Origin: Deltaproteobacteria bacterium
GTDB taxonomy: Bacteria > Desulfobacterota > Syntrophia > Syntrophales > UBA2210
Direction: 5' to 3'
Length of the DNA: 13,961 nucleotides
Assembly (NCBI GenBank): GCA_016934695.1
Contig: JAFGSH010000011.1
Location: 1-13,961, forward strand
Every line of letters begins with the position of its first letter. The first letter of the stretch is position 1. This document shows positions 7,337 to 13,961 of this stretch, piece after piece. The notes beneath the pieces were generated by a model. The model saw only the letters and a list, made by a program, of their open reading frames with translations. It had not been told where the DNA came from and ran no database searches. Made by a program: the position numbers and the translations under genes.

Positions 7337-7441
7337 AGTCTGAGCCTTGACCGCCTGATCCGAGGCGCACCCTGAGACGAACAACAATGAAAGACTGCAT
7401 ATAAGTACCAGAAAGCTTGCAATAATAGAATTTCTTTTCAT
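7073..7441 (-). CDS. alanine-zipper lipoprotein, truncated Pal paralogue (Lpp-like)
   Basis: A 122-residue lipoprotein: signal peptide 1-24, lipobox VSGC with Cys25, then 97 residues of Ala/Lys/Glu-rich helix. Residues 1-60 closely follow Pal (MKRNSII start, CASDQAVK versus CATDQAVK, then IKSDASMNDILAEETAKSRAE identical over most of its length), but there is no OmpA domain. The body is a tandem duplication, residues 36-77 and 78-116, each beginning IKSDASMND and ending in EEKAA; the unit of 42 residues equals six heptads. The C-terminus is KEKTTK, with a terminal lysine as in Braun's lipoprotein. The ATG has a strong GGAGGAGGAG ribosome site, and pal starts 12 nt downstream. It likely forms an outer-membrane-anchored helical bundle like Lpp/OprI, perhaps mixing with the Pal linker. 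That function is inference; the relation to Pal is visible. Confidence 0.85.
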   Translation of the reverse strand: MKRNSIIASFLVLICSLSLLFVSGCASDQAVKAQTIKSDASMNDILAEETAKSRAEIAAMKEAAAKKAAEEKAAAERIKSDASMNDILAEETAKSRAEIAAMKEAAAKKAAEEKAAKEKTTK

Positions 7442-7571
7442 ATCTCCTCCTCCAAAAGATTAGTGTCTATCCACCCAAGGGACTCTTGGTTGCCGGAGAT
7501 ACGGGCACCGTGGTTCAAGAATCCACTCCCCAAAGAGCACTCCCAGTGGGTACAAGATAAAAGACTCCTTT

Positions 7572-7600
7572 CTTAAAACACAAAACAGTTGTAAATTCAA
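7572..7600 (-). promoter_or_regulatory. possible promoter for lipoprotein-pal-cpoB
   Basis: On the minus strand TTGAAT (7595-7600), a 17-nt spacer and TTTAAG (7572-7577) sit in a 40-bp AT-rich block (about 7571-7610) that stands out from the GC-rich surroundings and overlaps the tolB stop. A leader of about 124 nt would follow, containing a small stem CCAAG/CTTGG at 7475-7489. Abundant lipoproteins often have their own promoter, but the boxes match only moderately. Confidence 0.3.
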
Positions 7601-8919
7601 TATAAATTTAGATGTCGGGACCACGAGGGACTATTGAATGATTTCACCCCGTTGATGTCGGGTAATACCCGTAGATTCAGCCCATTAGCGTTGATCACGC
7701 ATATCCGTTCACGGCCGCTTCGCTTCGAAGAGAAAGCCAGATACCGCCCGTCCGGTGACCAGAAGGGGGATTCCCCCCCTCCCGCCTCAAAGGTCAGTTG
7801 CATCAGATTGCTTCCGTCCTCTCCGATCGAAAATACTTGGAAACAGCCGTTTGACGATCCCTCATACGCTATCCTGGTGCCATCCGGGGACCAGCAGGGT
7901 GACGTGTTGTATGAACCGTTGAAGGTCAGTCTCCGTGTGTTCTTCCCCTCCGAATCCATTACGAAGATCTGGGGCGAACCGGAGCGGCTCGATACGAAGG
8001 CTATCTTCTTTCCGTCGGTCGACCACATCGGAGAGACATCGATGGCGCGATCATTCGTCAGGCGTTGGAGCTTTCCGCTGTCGAGGTGTTTGATATAGAT
8101 CTCCTCATTTCCGTCCTTGCTGAGGACCATGAGGAGCTTTGTGCCGTCGAGAGACCAGGAGGCGGGCAGATTCAACCCCGGGAAAGAGGATATCTTCCGT
8201 GTCTTTCCGCTGGCTATGTCTGTGATGTAGCAATCGGGATTACCGTCCTTGTACGAGGTGAAGGCTATCTTTGATCCGTCCGGCGACCACTGGGGGAAAA
8301 GGGTAAGGGACTTGTAGGAAGTGATCTTGACGGGATCGGACCCGTCGAAGTTCATCATATATATCTCGGAAGTATCCCCCTCTTTTCCGACGAAGGCTAT
8401 CCTCGTGTCGAAGACGCCGCTCCTTCCGGTCAGGGCGAGGAGTATCTCGTCCGTGAACTTGATAACCATGATTCCTTTCTCTTCCGGGGCCCCCCAGTAT
8501 TTTTTACCGGTAATGAATCTCCCCTCGATGGCGTCAAACAGGCGGAACTCCACGGCGAGATTCTTGCCGTCGTAATTGAATCCGCCCTTTACCAGGAAAT
8601 CAGAGCCGATGCTCGACCAGTTGGAAAAATCTATCTCTTCGAGGGTTATCCCGGTGCTGTCCGGATCCTCGAGGAAGGCATCTTGACTGATTATCTTGAA
8701 AAATCCGGTAAGCTTCAGGGTCTCGGACAGTTGATCCGCAAACCAGGCGGACAGGTCCTCTTCCGGTTCTATGTGCCCCAGGTCCTTGAACTCGGGTATT
8801 GCCACCGGAAATTTCTGGAATGCTGGAGAGTTTATGTCTATGTACACCTTGCCGTAGGCTGTGGAACTGCACCAGCAGACAAGCAACGAGAAAAGCAGAA
8901 AGCGTATTGTCCTGCGCAT
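7597..8919 (-). CDS. tolB: Tol-Pal system beta-propeller protein TolB
   Basis: A 440-residue periplasmic protein that shuttles between Pal and TolA. Residues 1-23 are a Sec signal peptide (RRTIRF, hydrophobic core, cleavage near TAYG). Residues 24 to about 165 form the N-terminal alpha/beta domain (FPVAIPEFKDLG, then WSSIGSDFLVKGG). The rest is a six-bladed propeller with PD40-type repeats: FPQWSPDGSKIAF, LPASWSLDGTKLL, VSPMWSTDGKKIAF, TSPCWSPDGTRIAY and ESPFWSPDGRYLAF, with the first blade starting at DTRIAFVGKEGD. Two adjacent ATGs exist, at 8922 and 8919. AGGAG is 2 nt from the first and 5 nt from the second, so 8919 is preferred; the proteins differ by one Met. It is separated from tolA by 284 nt, so it may be transcribed or translated partly independently of tolQRA. 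Confidence 0.95.
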   Translation of the reverse strand: MRRTIRFLLFSLLVCWCSSTAYGKVYIDINSPAFQKFPVAIPEFKDLGHIEPEEDLSAWFADQLSETLKLTGFFKIISQDAFLEDPDSTGITLEEIDFSNWSSIGSDFLVKGGFNYDGKNLAVEFRLFDAIEGRFITGKKYWGAPEEKGIMVIKFTDEILLALTGRSGVFDTRIAFVGKEGDTSEIYMMNFDGSDPVKITSYKSLTLFPQWSPDGSKIAFTSYKDGNPDCYITDIASGKTRKISSFPGLNLPASWSLDGTKLLMVLSKDGNEEIYIKHLDSGKLQRLTNDRAIDVSPMWSTDGKKIAFVSSRSGSPQIFVMDSEGKNTRRLTFNGSYNTSPCWSPDGTRIAYEGSSNGCFQVFSIGEDGSNLMQLTFEAGGGESPFWSPDGRYLAFSSKRSGRERICVINANGLNLRVLPDINGVKSFNSPSWSRHLNLY

Positions 8920-9206
8920 CATATCTCCTGCGATACCAACCGGCGGAGTCTCTCCGGGATTTCTCCGGGCTTACAATCAGGGCGGGTCTTACGGAAACCG
9001 TGTGTTCCCGACCAAAAGGGAATGATTGTCGTACTCCTGCTCGTACAGTTTGATCGTGCCGCCGCTTGCACGGCCGGGACGGTGTTTCGCCGCAACAGTC
9101 GGTGCGGGACGCCCCTTCGGCATTCTCCCGGGAAGCCCTTGCCGTGATCACCGCGCTTCCTGCGCCGGAACGGGCATGAACCCTCTCAAAGTTCTTTTGC
9201 TGGCCC
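8920..9206 (-). other. gap between tolA and tolB without a supported gene
   Basis: This gap of nearly 290 bp inside the tol cluster contains no reading frame with protein-family character and no good promoter boxes. It holds the tolB ribosome site, a direct repeat TCTCCGGG at 8951-8958 and 8962-8969 (11-bp period), and a small stem TTCCC/GGGAA around 9013-9030. It could contain tolB regulation, but nothing decisive is visible. Confidence 0.4.
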
Positions 9207-9968
9207 CTATAGTTCCGATGAACGGAACCGTATTCCCAGGTCGATATACTTCTTGTTCAGCCACTCGGGGAGAGGGGGAAACTTTTCCACCTTCTTGATC
9301 GCCTTCAGGGCGGATTCATCGAAATACCGGTTGCCTGATTGTTTTTCAAAGGTCAGGCTTGCAACGCTGCCGTTTTTCAAGATTTTCACCTCTATGACGG
9401 CCTCGAGGTCGGAATTGTTCAGGATACCTTCGGGGAGGGCCCATTTTTCCTTTATCATGGACCAGACGACGGAGTAATACACCCTCATCTGAATATTCAG
9501 TTCCGAGTGAGAAGGAGACGCGACCGGCCGGGAGCCGCTCGTGGCGGCGGCAGGTGGTGCGGTGGTAGAGGCATCGCCGGGGGTAGAGGCGGCAACCCGT
9601 TTCTTGATGCCCTTTATCGCTGTATCAACGGCCTCCGGCTCTTTTTTCAGGGGTTTTGCTTCCCGGGCCGGGATACGCAGATCCTCTCCGACCTCTTTTT
9701 TCATCACCATCGAGTGATTCTTGCGGTTCATGCCCACCACTTCCCTCGAAATCTCCTCGGAGGATCTCACCTCGACGGAACTTGAGGGGGGGCTTACCAG
9801 GTCCACCATGTATGTCGGCCCGAAAGTCCATTTGGGGTCCGGCAGAGACGGGGAAAAGAATATGATCGAAAGGATGAGGGCATGGAGGAGAAAGGAGAGC
9901 ACGACCATGTTGTTCAGGCCCGCGCCGGTATCATGGTTCTTCTCCAGTCCCTCCATTACAAACGTCAT
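9207..9968 (-). CDS. tolA: TolA-type energy-transducing arm (TonB/TolA C-terminal domain)
   Basis: A 253-residue inner-membrane protein spanning the periplasm. After a short cytoplasmic tail comes a membrane helix at about 21-39 containing SFLLH (Ser25, His29), the SxxxH motif that couples TolA/TonB to TolQ-TolR or ExbB-ExbD. Residues 45-155 are a Lys/Glu- then Ala/Ser/Pro-rich linker, much shorter than the helical domain II of E. coli TolA (421 residues in all). Residues 160-253 look like a TonB/TolA C-terminal domain (WSMIKEKWALP, VIEVKILKNGSV, FDESALKAIKKVEKFPPLP). Position in the cluster makes TolA the likely role; from sequence alone TonB is possible. ATG 9968 follows AAGGAG by 5 nt and lies 2 nt after the tolR stop. 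Confidence 0.85.
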   Translation of the reverse strand: MTFVMEGLEKNHDTGAGLNNMVVLSFLLHALILSIIFFSPSLPDPKWTFGPTYMVDLVSPPSSSVEVRSSEEISREVVGMNRKNHSMVMKKEVGEDLRIPAREAKPLKKEPEAVDTAIKGIKKRVAASTPGDASTTAPPAAATSGSRPVASPSHSELNIQMRVYYSVVWSMIKEKWALPEGILNNSDLEAVIEVKILKNGSVASLTFEKQSGNRYFDESALKAIKKVEKFPPLPEWLNKKYIDLGIRFRSSEL

Positions 9969-9970
9969 CT

Positions 9971-10393
9971 CTACTCCTTCGTGGGAGATTCCGTGATCAT
10001 CCCCAATTTATCGACACCGGCCTTCCGCACCTCGGACATGACGCGAACCACGAACCCGTAAGGGATCTTCTCGTCCGCGCGCATGAATATCTCCCGGTCT
10101 ATCCGCGAGGCGAAGATGGCCTCCAGCTTGGTCTTCAGGTCCGCCATGGATGTCTGGTATTTGTTGATGAAGATCTCTTCGTTGCTGTTTATCGTCAATA
10201 TGAGCTTTTCCTCGCTGACATCCACCGTCTTGGCCTTTACCCGGGGAAGGTTGACATCGATCCCCATCTGCAGCATGGGGGCGGTGACCATGAAGATGAT
10301 CAACAGAACCAGCACCACGTCGACAAGGGGCGTGACGTTGATATCCGATATGGGCCGCGTCGCGGCATTCCTTCGGTTCCGTGTATGTCTCAT
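9971..10393 (-). CDS. tolR: TolR, ExbD/TolR-family motor subunit
   Basis: A 140-residue inner-membrane protein with one N-terminal membrane helix and a periplasmic domain. The segment SDINVTPLVDVVLVLLIIFM (16-35) contains Asp25, which corresponds to the proton-carrying Asp23 of E. coli TolR. MVTAPMLQMGIDVNLP then leads into the periplasmic domain (KLILTINSNEEIFIN, EIFMRADEKIPYGFVV). It forms the proton-driven complex with TolQ. The start ATG overlaps the tolQ stop as ATGA (10390-10393), showing translational coupling. The length is typical of the family (about 140). Confidence 0.95.
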   Translation of the reverse strand: MRHTRNRRNAATRPISDINVTPLVDVVLVLLIIFMVTAPMLQMGIDVNLPRVKAKTVDVSEEKLILTINSNEEIFINKYQTSMADLKTKLEAIFASRIDREIFMRADEKIPYGFVVRVMSEVRKAGVDKLGMITESPTKE

Positions 10394-11145
10394 TTGCGCG
10401 TGCTCTTGGTGTAATACCGTTCCACTATGTTGAGAAATTCAGAGGAGAAGCTGTCTGCCTCCACCGTCATGGTTCGTATCCTGTTGCTGTAATAGTTGTA
10501 GAAGATGACTGCGGGGATGGCGGCCGCAAGACCGGCGGCGGTGGCTATCAGTGCCTCGGATATCCCCGGTGCGACCACCGCCAGCGAGGCGGCCCCCTTG
10601 ACGCCGATCCCCTTGAACGCGTTCATGATGCCCCACACGGTCCCGAAGAGTCCTATGAAGGGGCACGCGCTCCCCGTTGTGGCAAGGAACCCCAGCGAAC
10701 TTTCCAATTTTGTGGTCTCCGAATCGCACGCCCTGTTCAATGCCCGCTCGATGTTGTCCAGTCCCTTCATCTCAAGCGACCATGAGGCCTCGGGTTCCGT
10801 CTCCGGGTCGGCTTCTTTCCTGGTCCCGGCGGTCTTGACCAGTTCGGTATACCCCGCCCTGAAGACCTTGGCGATCTGGGAATATTTGAACTTCTTCGAT
10901 TCGGGGAAGACCTCCGACAATTTATTGATCTTCATGTATCTGTCGAGAAACATGTCGTTTTCTTTCTTGGATTTCTTAATCAGCCTGTATTTCGTCAGGA
11001 TGATGGCCCACGAGACCACTGAAAAGAAGAGGAGCAGGAGGAGCACGAATTGAACCATGGGCCCCGAATCCAGGATCATGTCCAGGACGTTTCCGTGAAA
11101 ATGTCTTCCGATATCCGCCGATGTTACCGCCAGAGCTGCTTCCAC
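10390..11145 (-). CDS. tolQ: TolQ, MotA/TolQ/ExbB proton-channel subunit
   Basis: A 251-residue inner-membrane protein with three helices. Helix 1 is at about 30-52 (VQFVLLLLLFFSVVSW), helix 2 at about 150-175 (LATTGSACPFIGLFGTVWGI) and helix 3 at about 195-218 (ISEALIATAAGLAAAIPAVI). The GLFGTVWGIMNAF and EALIATAAGLAAAIPA motifs are diagnostic, with Thr169 and Thr202 facing the TolR aspartate pore in this family. The cytoplasmic loop carries a Glu-rich insertion (RKEADPETEPEAS, 109-121). It starts with GTG 11145, with GGGGAG 7 nt upstream. An overlapping ATG two bases earlier is in another frame. First gene of the cluster, with its own promoter. Confidence 0.95.
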   Translation of the reverse strand: MEAALAVTSADIGRHFHGNVLDMILDSGPMVQFVLLLLLFFSVVSWAIILTKYRLIKKSKKENDMFLDRYMKINKLSEVFPESKKFKYSQIAKVFRAGYTELVKTAGTRKEADPETEPEASWSLEMKGLDNIERALNRACDSETTKLESSLGFLATTGSACPFIGLFGTVWGIMNAFKGIGVKGAASLAVVAPGISEALIATAAGLAAAIPAVIFYNYYSNRIRTMTVEADSFSSEFLNIVERYYTKSTRK

Positions 11146-11221
11146 ATGTATTCTCCCCGGTGCGTTTTCAGGACGGTTGAAGAACCCGGTCCGGGTCCTC
11201 AGCCGGTCGCTGTAGTGGACT

Positions 11222-11250
11222 TTTTTAGTTTAAATTCAAGCCACTGTCAA
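11222..11250 (-). promoter_or_regulatory. likely sigma70 promoter of tolQ
   Basis: On the minus strand a perfect TTGACA (11245-11250), a 17-nt spacer and TAAAAA (11222-11227, 4/6 match) lie in an AT-rich patch. Transcription would begin near 11215, giving a leader of about 70 nt before the tolQ GTG. Confidence 0.6.
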
Positions 11251-11403
11251 TACCTCTTTTCGATTGCGAAGAGCCAAGAGCCTGTTCCGGGTTGCCCGGA
11301 GGATGCGGACGTTGCGCCCCGGTAACGGTCGCGGAAGGTTGACCCGCGGACGGCATGGACGCGAGGCGCCCTCGTGTATTCCTTTCGTGATGCCCGTTTA
11401 TTT

Positions 11404-11433
11404 TTGGTCTTCCGAAAAAGATACTTCTATGAT
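11404..11433 (+). promoter_or_regulatory. weak candidate promoter of lptD
   Basis: TATGAT (11428-11433) is a good -10 box (5/6). The best upstream box at 18-nt spacing is TTGGTC (11404-11409), a poor -35. It would start transcription about 50 nt before the lptD GTG. No sigmaE-type GAACTT/TCTGA pair is visible. Confidence 0.3.
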
Positions 11434-11488
11434 AATGGATACAACCTGTTCCCTCTGTATATTGAAAATTCCGCCTGGAGATCGCCTC

Positions 11489-13690
11489 GTGAAAAAAAGA
11501 TTGTTGCTGTTTTTCATGGTATCATCTCTGCTTTTATGCGGGGGTCCTGCCCTCTCTTCCCTGCCGGACGCGCCGAAACGGGTGGACATAGAGGCAGAGA
11601 GCCTTGCCTACGACAGTGATTCCAAGACGTATCAGGCACACGGCAATGTCGTCATTTCCTTCGAGGGCGGGTTTCTCAAGGCCGATCATGTCACATGGGA
11701 CCAGCGGAAGGACGAGGCGACGGCCGAAGGGCACGTCTTCATAAAGAGCGGGGAAGATCTCCTCGAAGGGGAGAAGGCACGGTTCAATATCGGCAGCGAG
11801 ACGGGCGTGGTATCCGACGGTAAGCTGTTCTTTGACAAGAACCATCTCTACCTGCAGGGGGAGATCCTCGAGAAGAGGGGAGACGCCACCTATTACCTGA
11901 AGAAGGGAAAGGCGACGACCTGCGACGGCGAGAATCCCGACTGGATGTTTACCGGGGACGAGGTTGAGGTTACCATTGACGGATATGGGACCGTCAGGAA
12001 CGGGACCTTTCAGGTGAAGGGATTCCCCGTTCTCTATCTCCCCTATATGATATTTCCCGCCAAGACCACCCGGCAGACGGGGCTGCTTTTACCCCGCATC
12101 GCCTATTCGAGTGACAAGCTGGGGCTGGATGTCGAGATCCCTTTCTACTGGGCCATCTCGGAGACCGCCGATGCGACCTTTTATCAGCGGTATATGGACA
12201 AAAGGGGATTCCAGGAGGGGGTGGAGTTTCGGTACCTTATCGGTGAGAATTCGCGCGGTACGATGTACGGCGATTACCTCAGTGATCGCATGAGGGGATC
12301 GGGTACCGAAGAAAACGTTTTTCTGCAGAGGGACTGGAGAGACAACCACAACCGGTGGTCGTATTTTCTGGATCACGAGACGACATTCGATTCAGGCCTG
12401 TACCTGAAGACGGATATCAGGCGGGTGTCGGACAAGTGGTATTTCCGGGATTTTGATTCGCACAACTACTATCTGAAGCATTACCGTATAGAGCACTACC
12501 GGGAGGATGACGATCCTCAATTCAGCACCGTCTTTTTCAGGGGCGACAAGTCACTGACCTATCTGACCTCGGCAGCCCGCCTTGCCAAGGACTGGAATAT
12601 GTTCAATGCCACCGCCCTCGTGGAGTACACCGATAATTTCCAGAGCTACTCCAATGACGAGACACTGCAGAAATACCCCGAGGTTACCTTTACCGGCCTC
12701 AAACAGCCCATCTTCAGCTCCCCCTTCGATTTTGAACTGACGTCGTCATACGGCCACTATTACCGGACCACGGGGTACCGGGGGGACGTCCTGGATATCT
12801 ACCCGGTCTTCTCGTTACCCCTGAATTTCGGTGATTACCTGGAGGTTACCCCCTTTCTGGGGCTGCGGGAGACGACGTGGGACAGTTCGTACACCGGTTC
12901 CACCGCGGGGGCGGACGGCAGGGACGGCAGCCGTCAGCTGTACACCGCGGGGACGACCCTCTCCAGCGAGATAGACCGGGTATTTCACGTGGGGTGGAAA
13001 ACCATAGACAAGATCCGGCACGGGATCACTCCGGAGGTAGAGTACTCGTATATCCCCTATGTGTACCAGAGTGACCGGCCGGACTTTCTCGACGAGGTGG
13101 CGGAGACAAACAAGATAACCTACTCGCTCATCAACACCCTGACTGCCCGGATGAAGCATGGAGAGGGCGGCGTCTCCTACCGGGAATTTCTGATGCTGAA
13201 GTTGAGCCAGGAGTACGATATCAAGGAGGCGAGGAGGAACACCACCGGCTCTTCACAGACTGACAGGAGACCGTTCGGCGATGTCACCGCCGAACTGAAC
13301 ATCAGCCCCTCCCCGTACCTCGCCATCGACACCGATGCGAAGTTCAACGTCAACGCGGGGGAGTGGGAAAAGATGAACGGAATACTCAAATTCTGGGATC
13401 AGCGCAAGGATGCCCTGAATCTGGAATATCGGTATACCCAGAATTCCGTGGAGGAAATCAATCTCTCGTTCGAGGTGAAGACCACCAATACCCTTAATCT
13501 GATGTATGTCCTGCGGAAAAACGAACTCGAAAGGAAGACCCTCGAAACCACGTACGGGCTCAATTATCATAAGCAGTGCTGGGACGTGGAGATCAGCTAC
13601 ACGCACGCACCGGACGACAAGAGCTTTATGGTGATCTTCTCCCTCTATGGTCTTGGGAAGGTGGGGAGAGTATCGGGTGAGGTGCCGTAA
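11489..13690 (+). CDS. lptD: LPS-assembly protein LptD
   Basis: A 733-residue outer-membrane protein that inserts lipopolysaccharide into the outer leaflet. Residues 1-23 form a signal peptide (KKRLLLFF start). Residues 30-135 are the OstA/LptA-like jelly roll (VDIEAESLAYDSDSKTYQAH, then VVISFEGGFLKADHV). The remainder is the beta-barrel, entered through FPVLYLPYMIFPAKTTRQTG (179-198), a strongly conserved LptD segment. The mature protein has just two cysteines, Cys145 (TTCDG) and Cys697 (HKQCWDV). By position these correspond to the interdomain disulfide of E. coli LptD. The GTG at 11489 is chosen because GGAG lies 8 nt upstream and it begins exactly at the signal peptide. The frame is open further upstream to 11264 but that part looks non-coding. 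Somewhat shorter than E. coli LptD (784). The partner LptE is not in the window. Confidence 0.93.
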   Translation: MKKRLLLFFMVSSLLLCGGPALSSLPDAPKRVDIEAESLAYDSDSKTYQAHGNVVISFEGGFLKADHVTWDQRKDEATAEGHVFIKSGEDLLEGEKARFNIGSETGVVSDGKLFFDKNHLYLQGEILEKRGDATYYLKKGKATTCDGENPDWMFTGDEVEVTIDGYGTVRNGTFQVKGFPVLYLPYMIFPAKTTRQTGLLLPRIAYSSDKLGLDVEIPFYWAISETADATFYQRYMDKRGFQEGVEFRYLIGENSRGTMYGDYLSDRMRGSGTEENVFLQRDWRDNHNRWSYFLDHETTFDSGLYLKTDIRRVSDKWYFRDFDSHNYYLKHYRIEHYREDDDPQFSTVFFRGDKSLTYLTSAARLAKDWNMFNATALVEYTDNFQSYSNDETLQKYPEVTFTGLKQPIFSSPFDFELTSSYGHYYRTTGYRGDVLDIYPVFSLPLNFGDYLEVTPFLGLRETTWDSSYTGSTAGADGRDGSRQLYTAGTTLSSEIDRVFHVGWKTIDKIRHGITPEVEYSYIPYVYQSDRPDFLDEVAETNKITYSLINTLTARMKHGEGGVSYREFLMLKLSQEYDIKEARRNTTGSSQTDRRPFGDVTAELNISPSPYLAIDTDAKFNVNAGEWEKMNGILKFWDQRKDALNLEYRYTQNSVEEINLSFEVKTTNTLNLMYVLRKNELERKTLETTYGLNYHKQCWDVEISYTHAPDDKSFMVIFSLYGLGKVGRVSGEVP

Positions 13691-13721
13691 CGGCAGCTCG
13701 CAAAGTATTTTGGATTTTCTC

Positions 13722-13750
13722 TTGACAAATGTAGCGTAATTACATATTCT
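13722..13750 (+). promoter_or_regulatory. likely sigma70 promoter of rplM
   Basis: A perfect TTGACA (13722-13727), a 17-nt spacer and TATTCT (13745-13750) in an AT-rich stretch between lptD and rplM. Transcription would start about 30 nt before the rplM ATG. Confidence 0.65.
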
Positions 13751-13788
13751 CGCCCTCTTTAATTTTCTGGTTGACAGGTGAATGCTTT

Positions 13789-13961
13789 ATGAAGACGTAC
13801 AATGCCAAGAAAGAGGATGTCGCACGGGACTGGTACCTGATCGACGCGGACGGGAAGGTGCTGGGGCGGCTCGCCGTCGAGATCGCGCGGCGCCTGAGGG
13901 GGAAACACAAACCTGTCTATACGCCCCATGTCGATACCGGGGATTTTATCGTGGTGGTCAA
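13789..13961 (+). CDS. rplM: 50S ribosomal protein L13 (3' truncated by window end)
   Basis: The first 57 codons of L13, an early-assembling protein of the large ribosomal subunit. The start [11 protein letters not shown], then [15 protein letters not shown] and [22 protein letters not shown] are highly characteristic of the family. Full-length L13 is about 140-150 residues, so some 85 codons lie beyond the window. ATG 13789 is preceded by AGGTGA (13776-13781) at 7 nt. An ATG at 13782 is in another frame. In most bacteria rpsI (S9) follows, outside the window. Confidence 0.97.
   Translation, partial: MKTYNAKKEDVARDWYLIDADGKVLGRLAVEIARRLRGKHKPVYTPHVDTGDFIVVV

Larger units (their letters stand above)
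11146..11488. other. divergent intergenic region tolQ / lptD
   Basis: This 343-bp stretch separates divergent essential envelope genes. It holds the tolQ promoter (11222-11250), a GC-rich inverted repeat ACCCGG/CCGGGT at 11184-11196 in the tolQ leader, and the lptD leader with a weak promoter candidate near 11404-11433. The lptD frame stays open back to 11264, but that extension has no ribosome site and no envelope-protein character, so I treat it as non-coding. Confidence 0.6.

Noticed and set aside
7073..7441. Small lipoprotein gene as a broken remnant of pal
   Set aside because: It has an intact strong ribosome site, signal peptide, lipobox and proper stop, and the repeats keep frame; it looks like a working gene and not a pseudogene.
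7475..7489. CCAAG/CTTGG hairpin between tolB and the lipoprotein gene as a terminator
   Set aside because: Only five pairs with no T tract, and it lies close to the next gene's ribosome site; at most a leader structure.
8600..9151. A minus-strand frame running from the tolA-tolB gap into tolB
   Set aside because: Most of its length is out of frame within tolB, and the part in the gap has no ribosome site or domain character.
11184..11227. GC-rich inverted repeat followed by a TTTTTT run on the plus strand, resembling a terminator
   Set aside because: No plus-strand gene ends nearby; the T run is the complement of the tolQ -10 region and the repeat has only a one-base loop.
11264..11488. A 75-codon N-terminal extension of LptD
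   Set aside because: No ribosome site at 11264; the Arg-rich sequence precedes a complete signal peptide that starts at GTG 11489 with GGAG upstream.

Overview
The window carries chromosomal housekeeping DNA of a Gram-negative (diderm) bacterium. Complete Tol-Pal genes, an LptD gene, several lipoproteins with lipoboxes and a periplasmic tail protease all imply an outer membrane. Moderately high GC, frequent GTG/TTG starts and an MnmA-like protein with a fused NFACT-R-type domain suggest a deltaproteobacterial (Desulfobacterota, perhaps Syntrophia-like) genome. That placement is inference from protein style, not from a search. I see no insertion sequence, tRNA, rRNA, CRISPR array or phage gene.

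Left part, + strand (1-5626): the 3' part of an MnmA/ThiI-like tRNA-thiolation protein gene; then, behind its own likely promoter, a CtpA/Prc-type S41 protease and a YibQ-type divergent polysaccharide deacetylase; then a TPR lipoprotein overlapping by 8 nt a LolB/DUF4292-like lipoprotein. A hairpin at 5646-5683 separates this set from the convergent tol cluster.

Middle part, - strand (11145 down to 5687): tolQ, tolR, tolA, tolB, a small extra lipoprotein, pal and cpoB (ybgF), in that transcription order. tolQ-tolR-tolA are tightly coupled. tolB follows after a 284-nt gap, and the lipoprotein-pal-cpoB set after a further 155 nt that contains an AT-rich possible promoter. The products form the trans-envelope machine that uses the proton motive force to pull the outer membrane inward during division: TolQ/R motor, TolA arm, TolB, and Pal on peptidoglycan, with CpoB as cofactor.

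The least ordinary element is the 122-residue lipoprotein at 7073-7441. It is a paralogue of the Pal N-terminus with no OmpA domain. Its body is two nearly identical 126-bp-period repeats, each encoding 42 residues (exactly six heptads), and the same sequence continues into pal. It looks like an alanine-zipper, Lpp/OprI-like lipoprotein that arose from Pal by duplication and was then lengthened.

Right part, + strand: lptD diverges from tolQ across 343 bp containing a strong tolQ promoter and a weaker lptD candidate. It is followed by a good promoter and the 5' end of rplM (ribosomal protein L13), which runs off the window.
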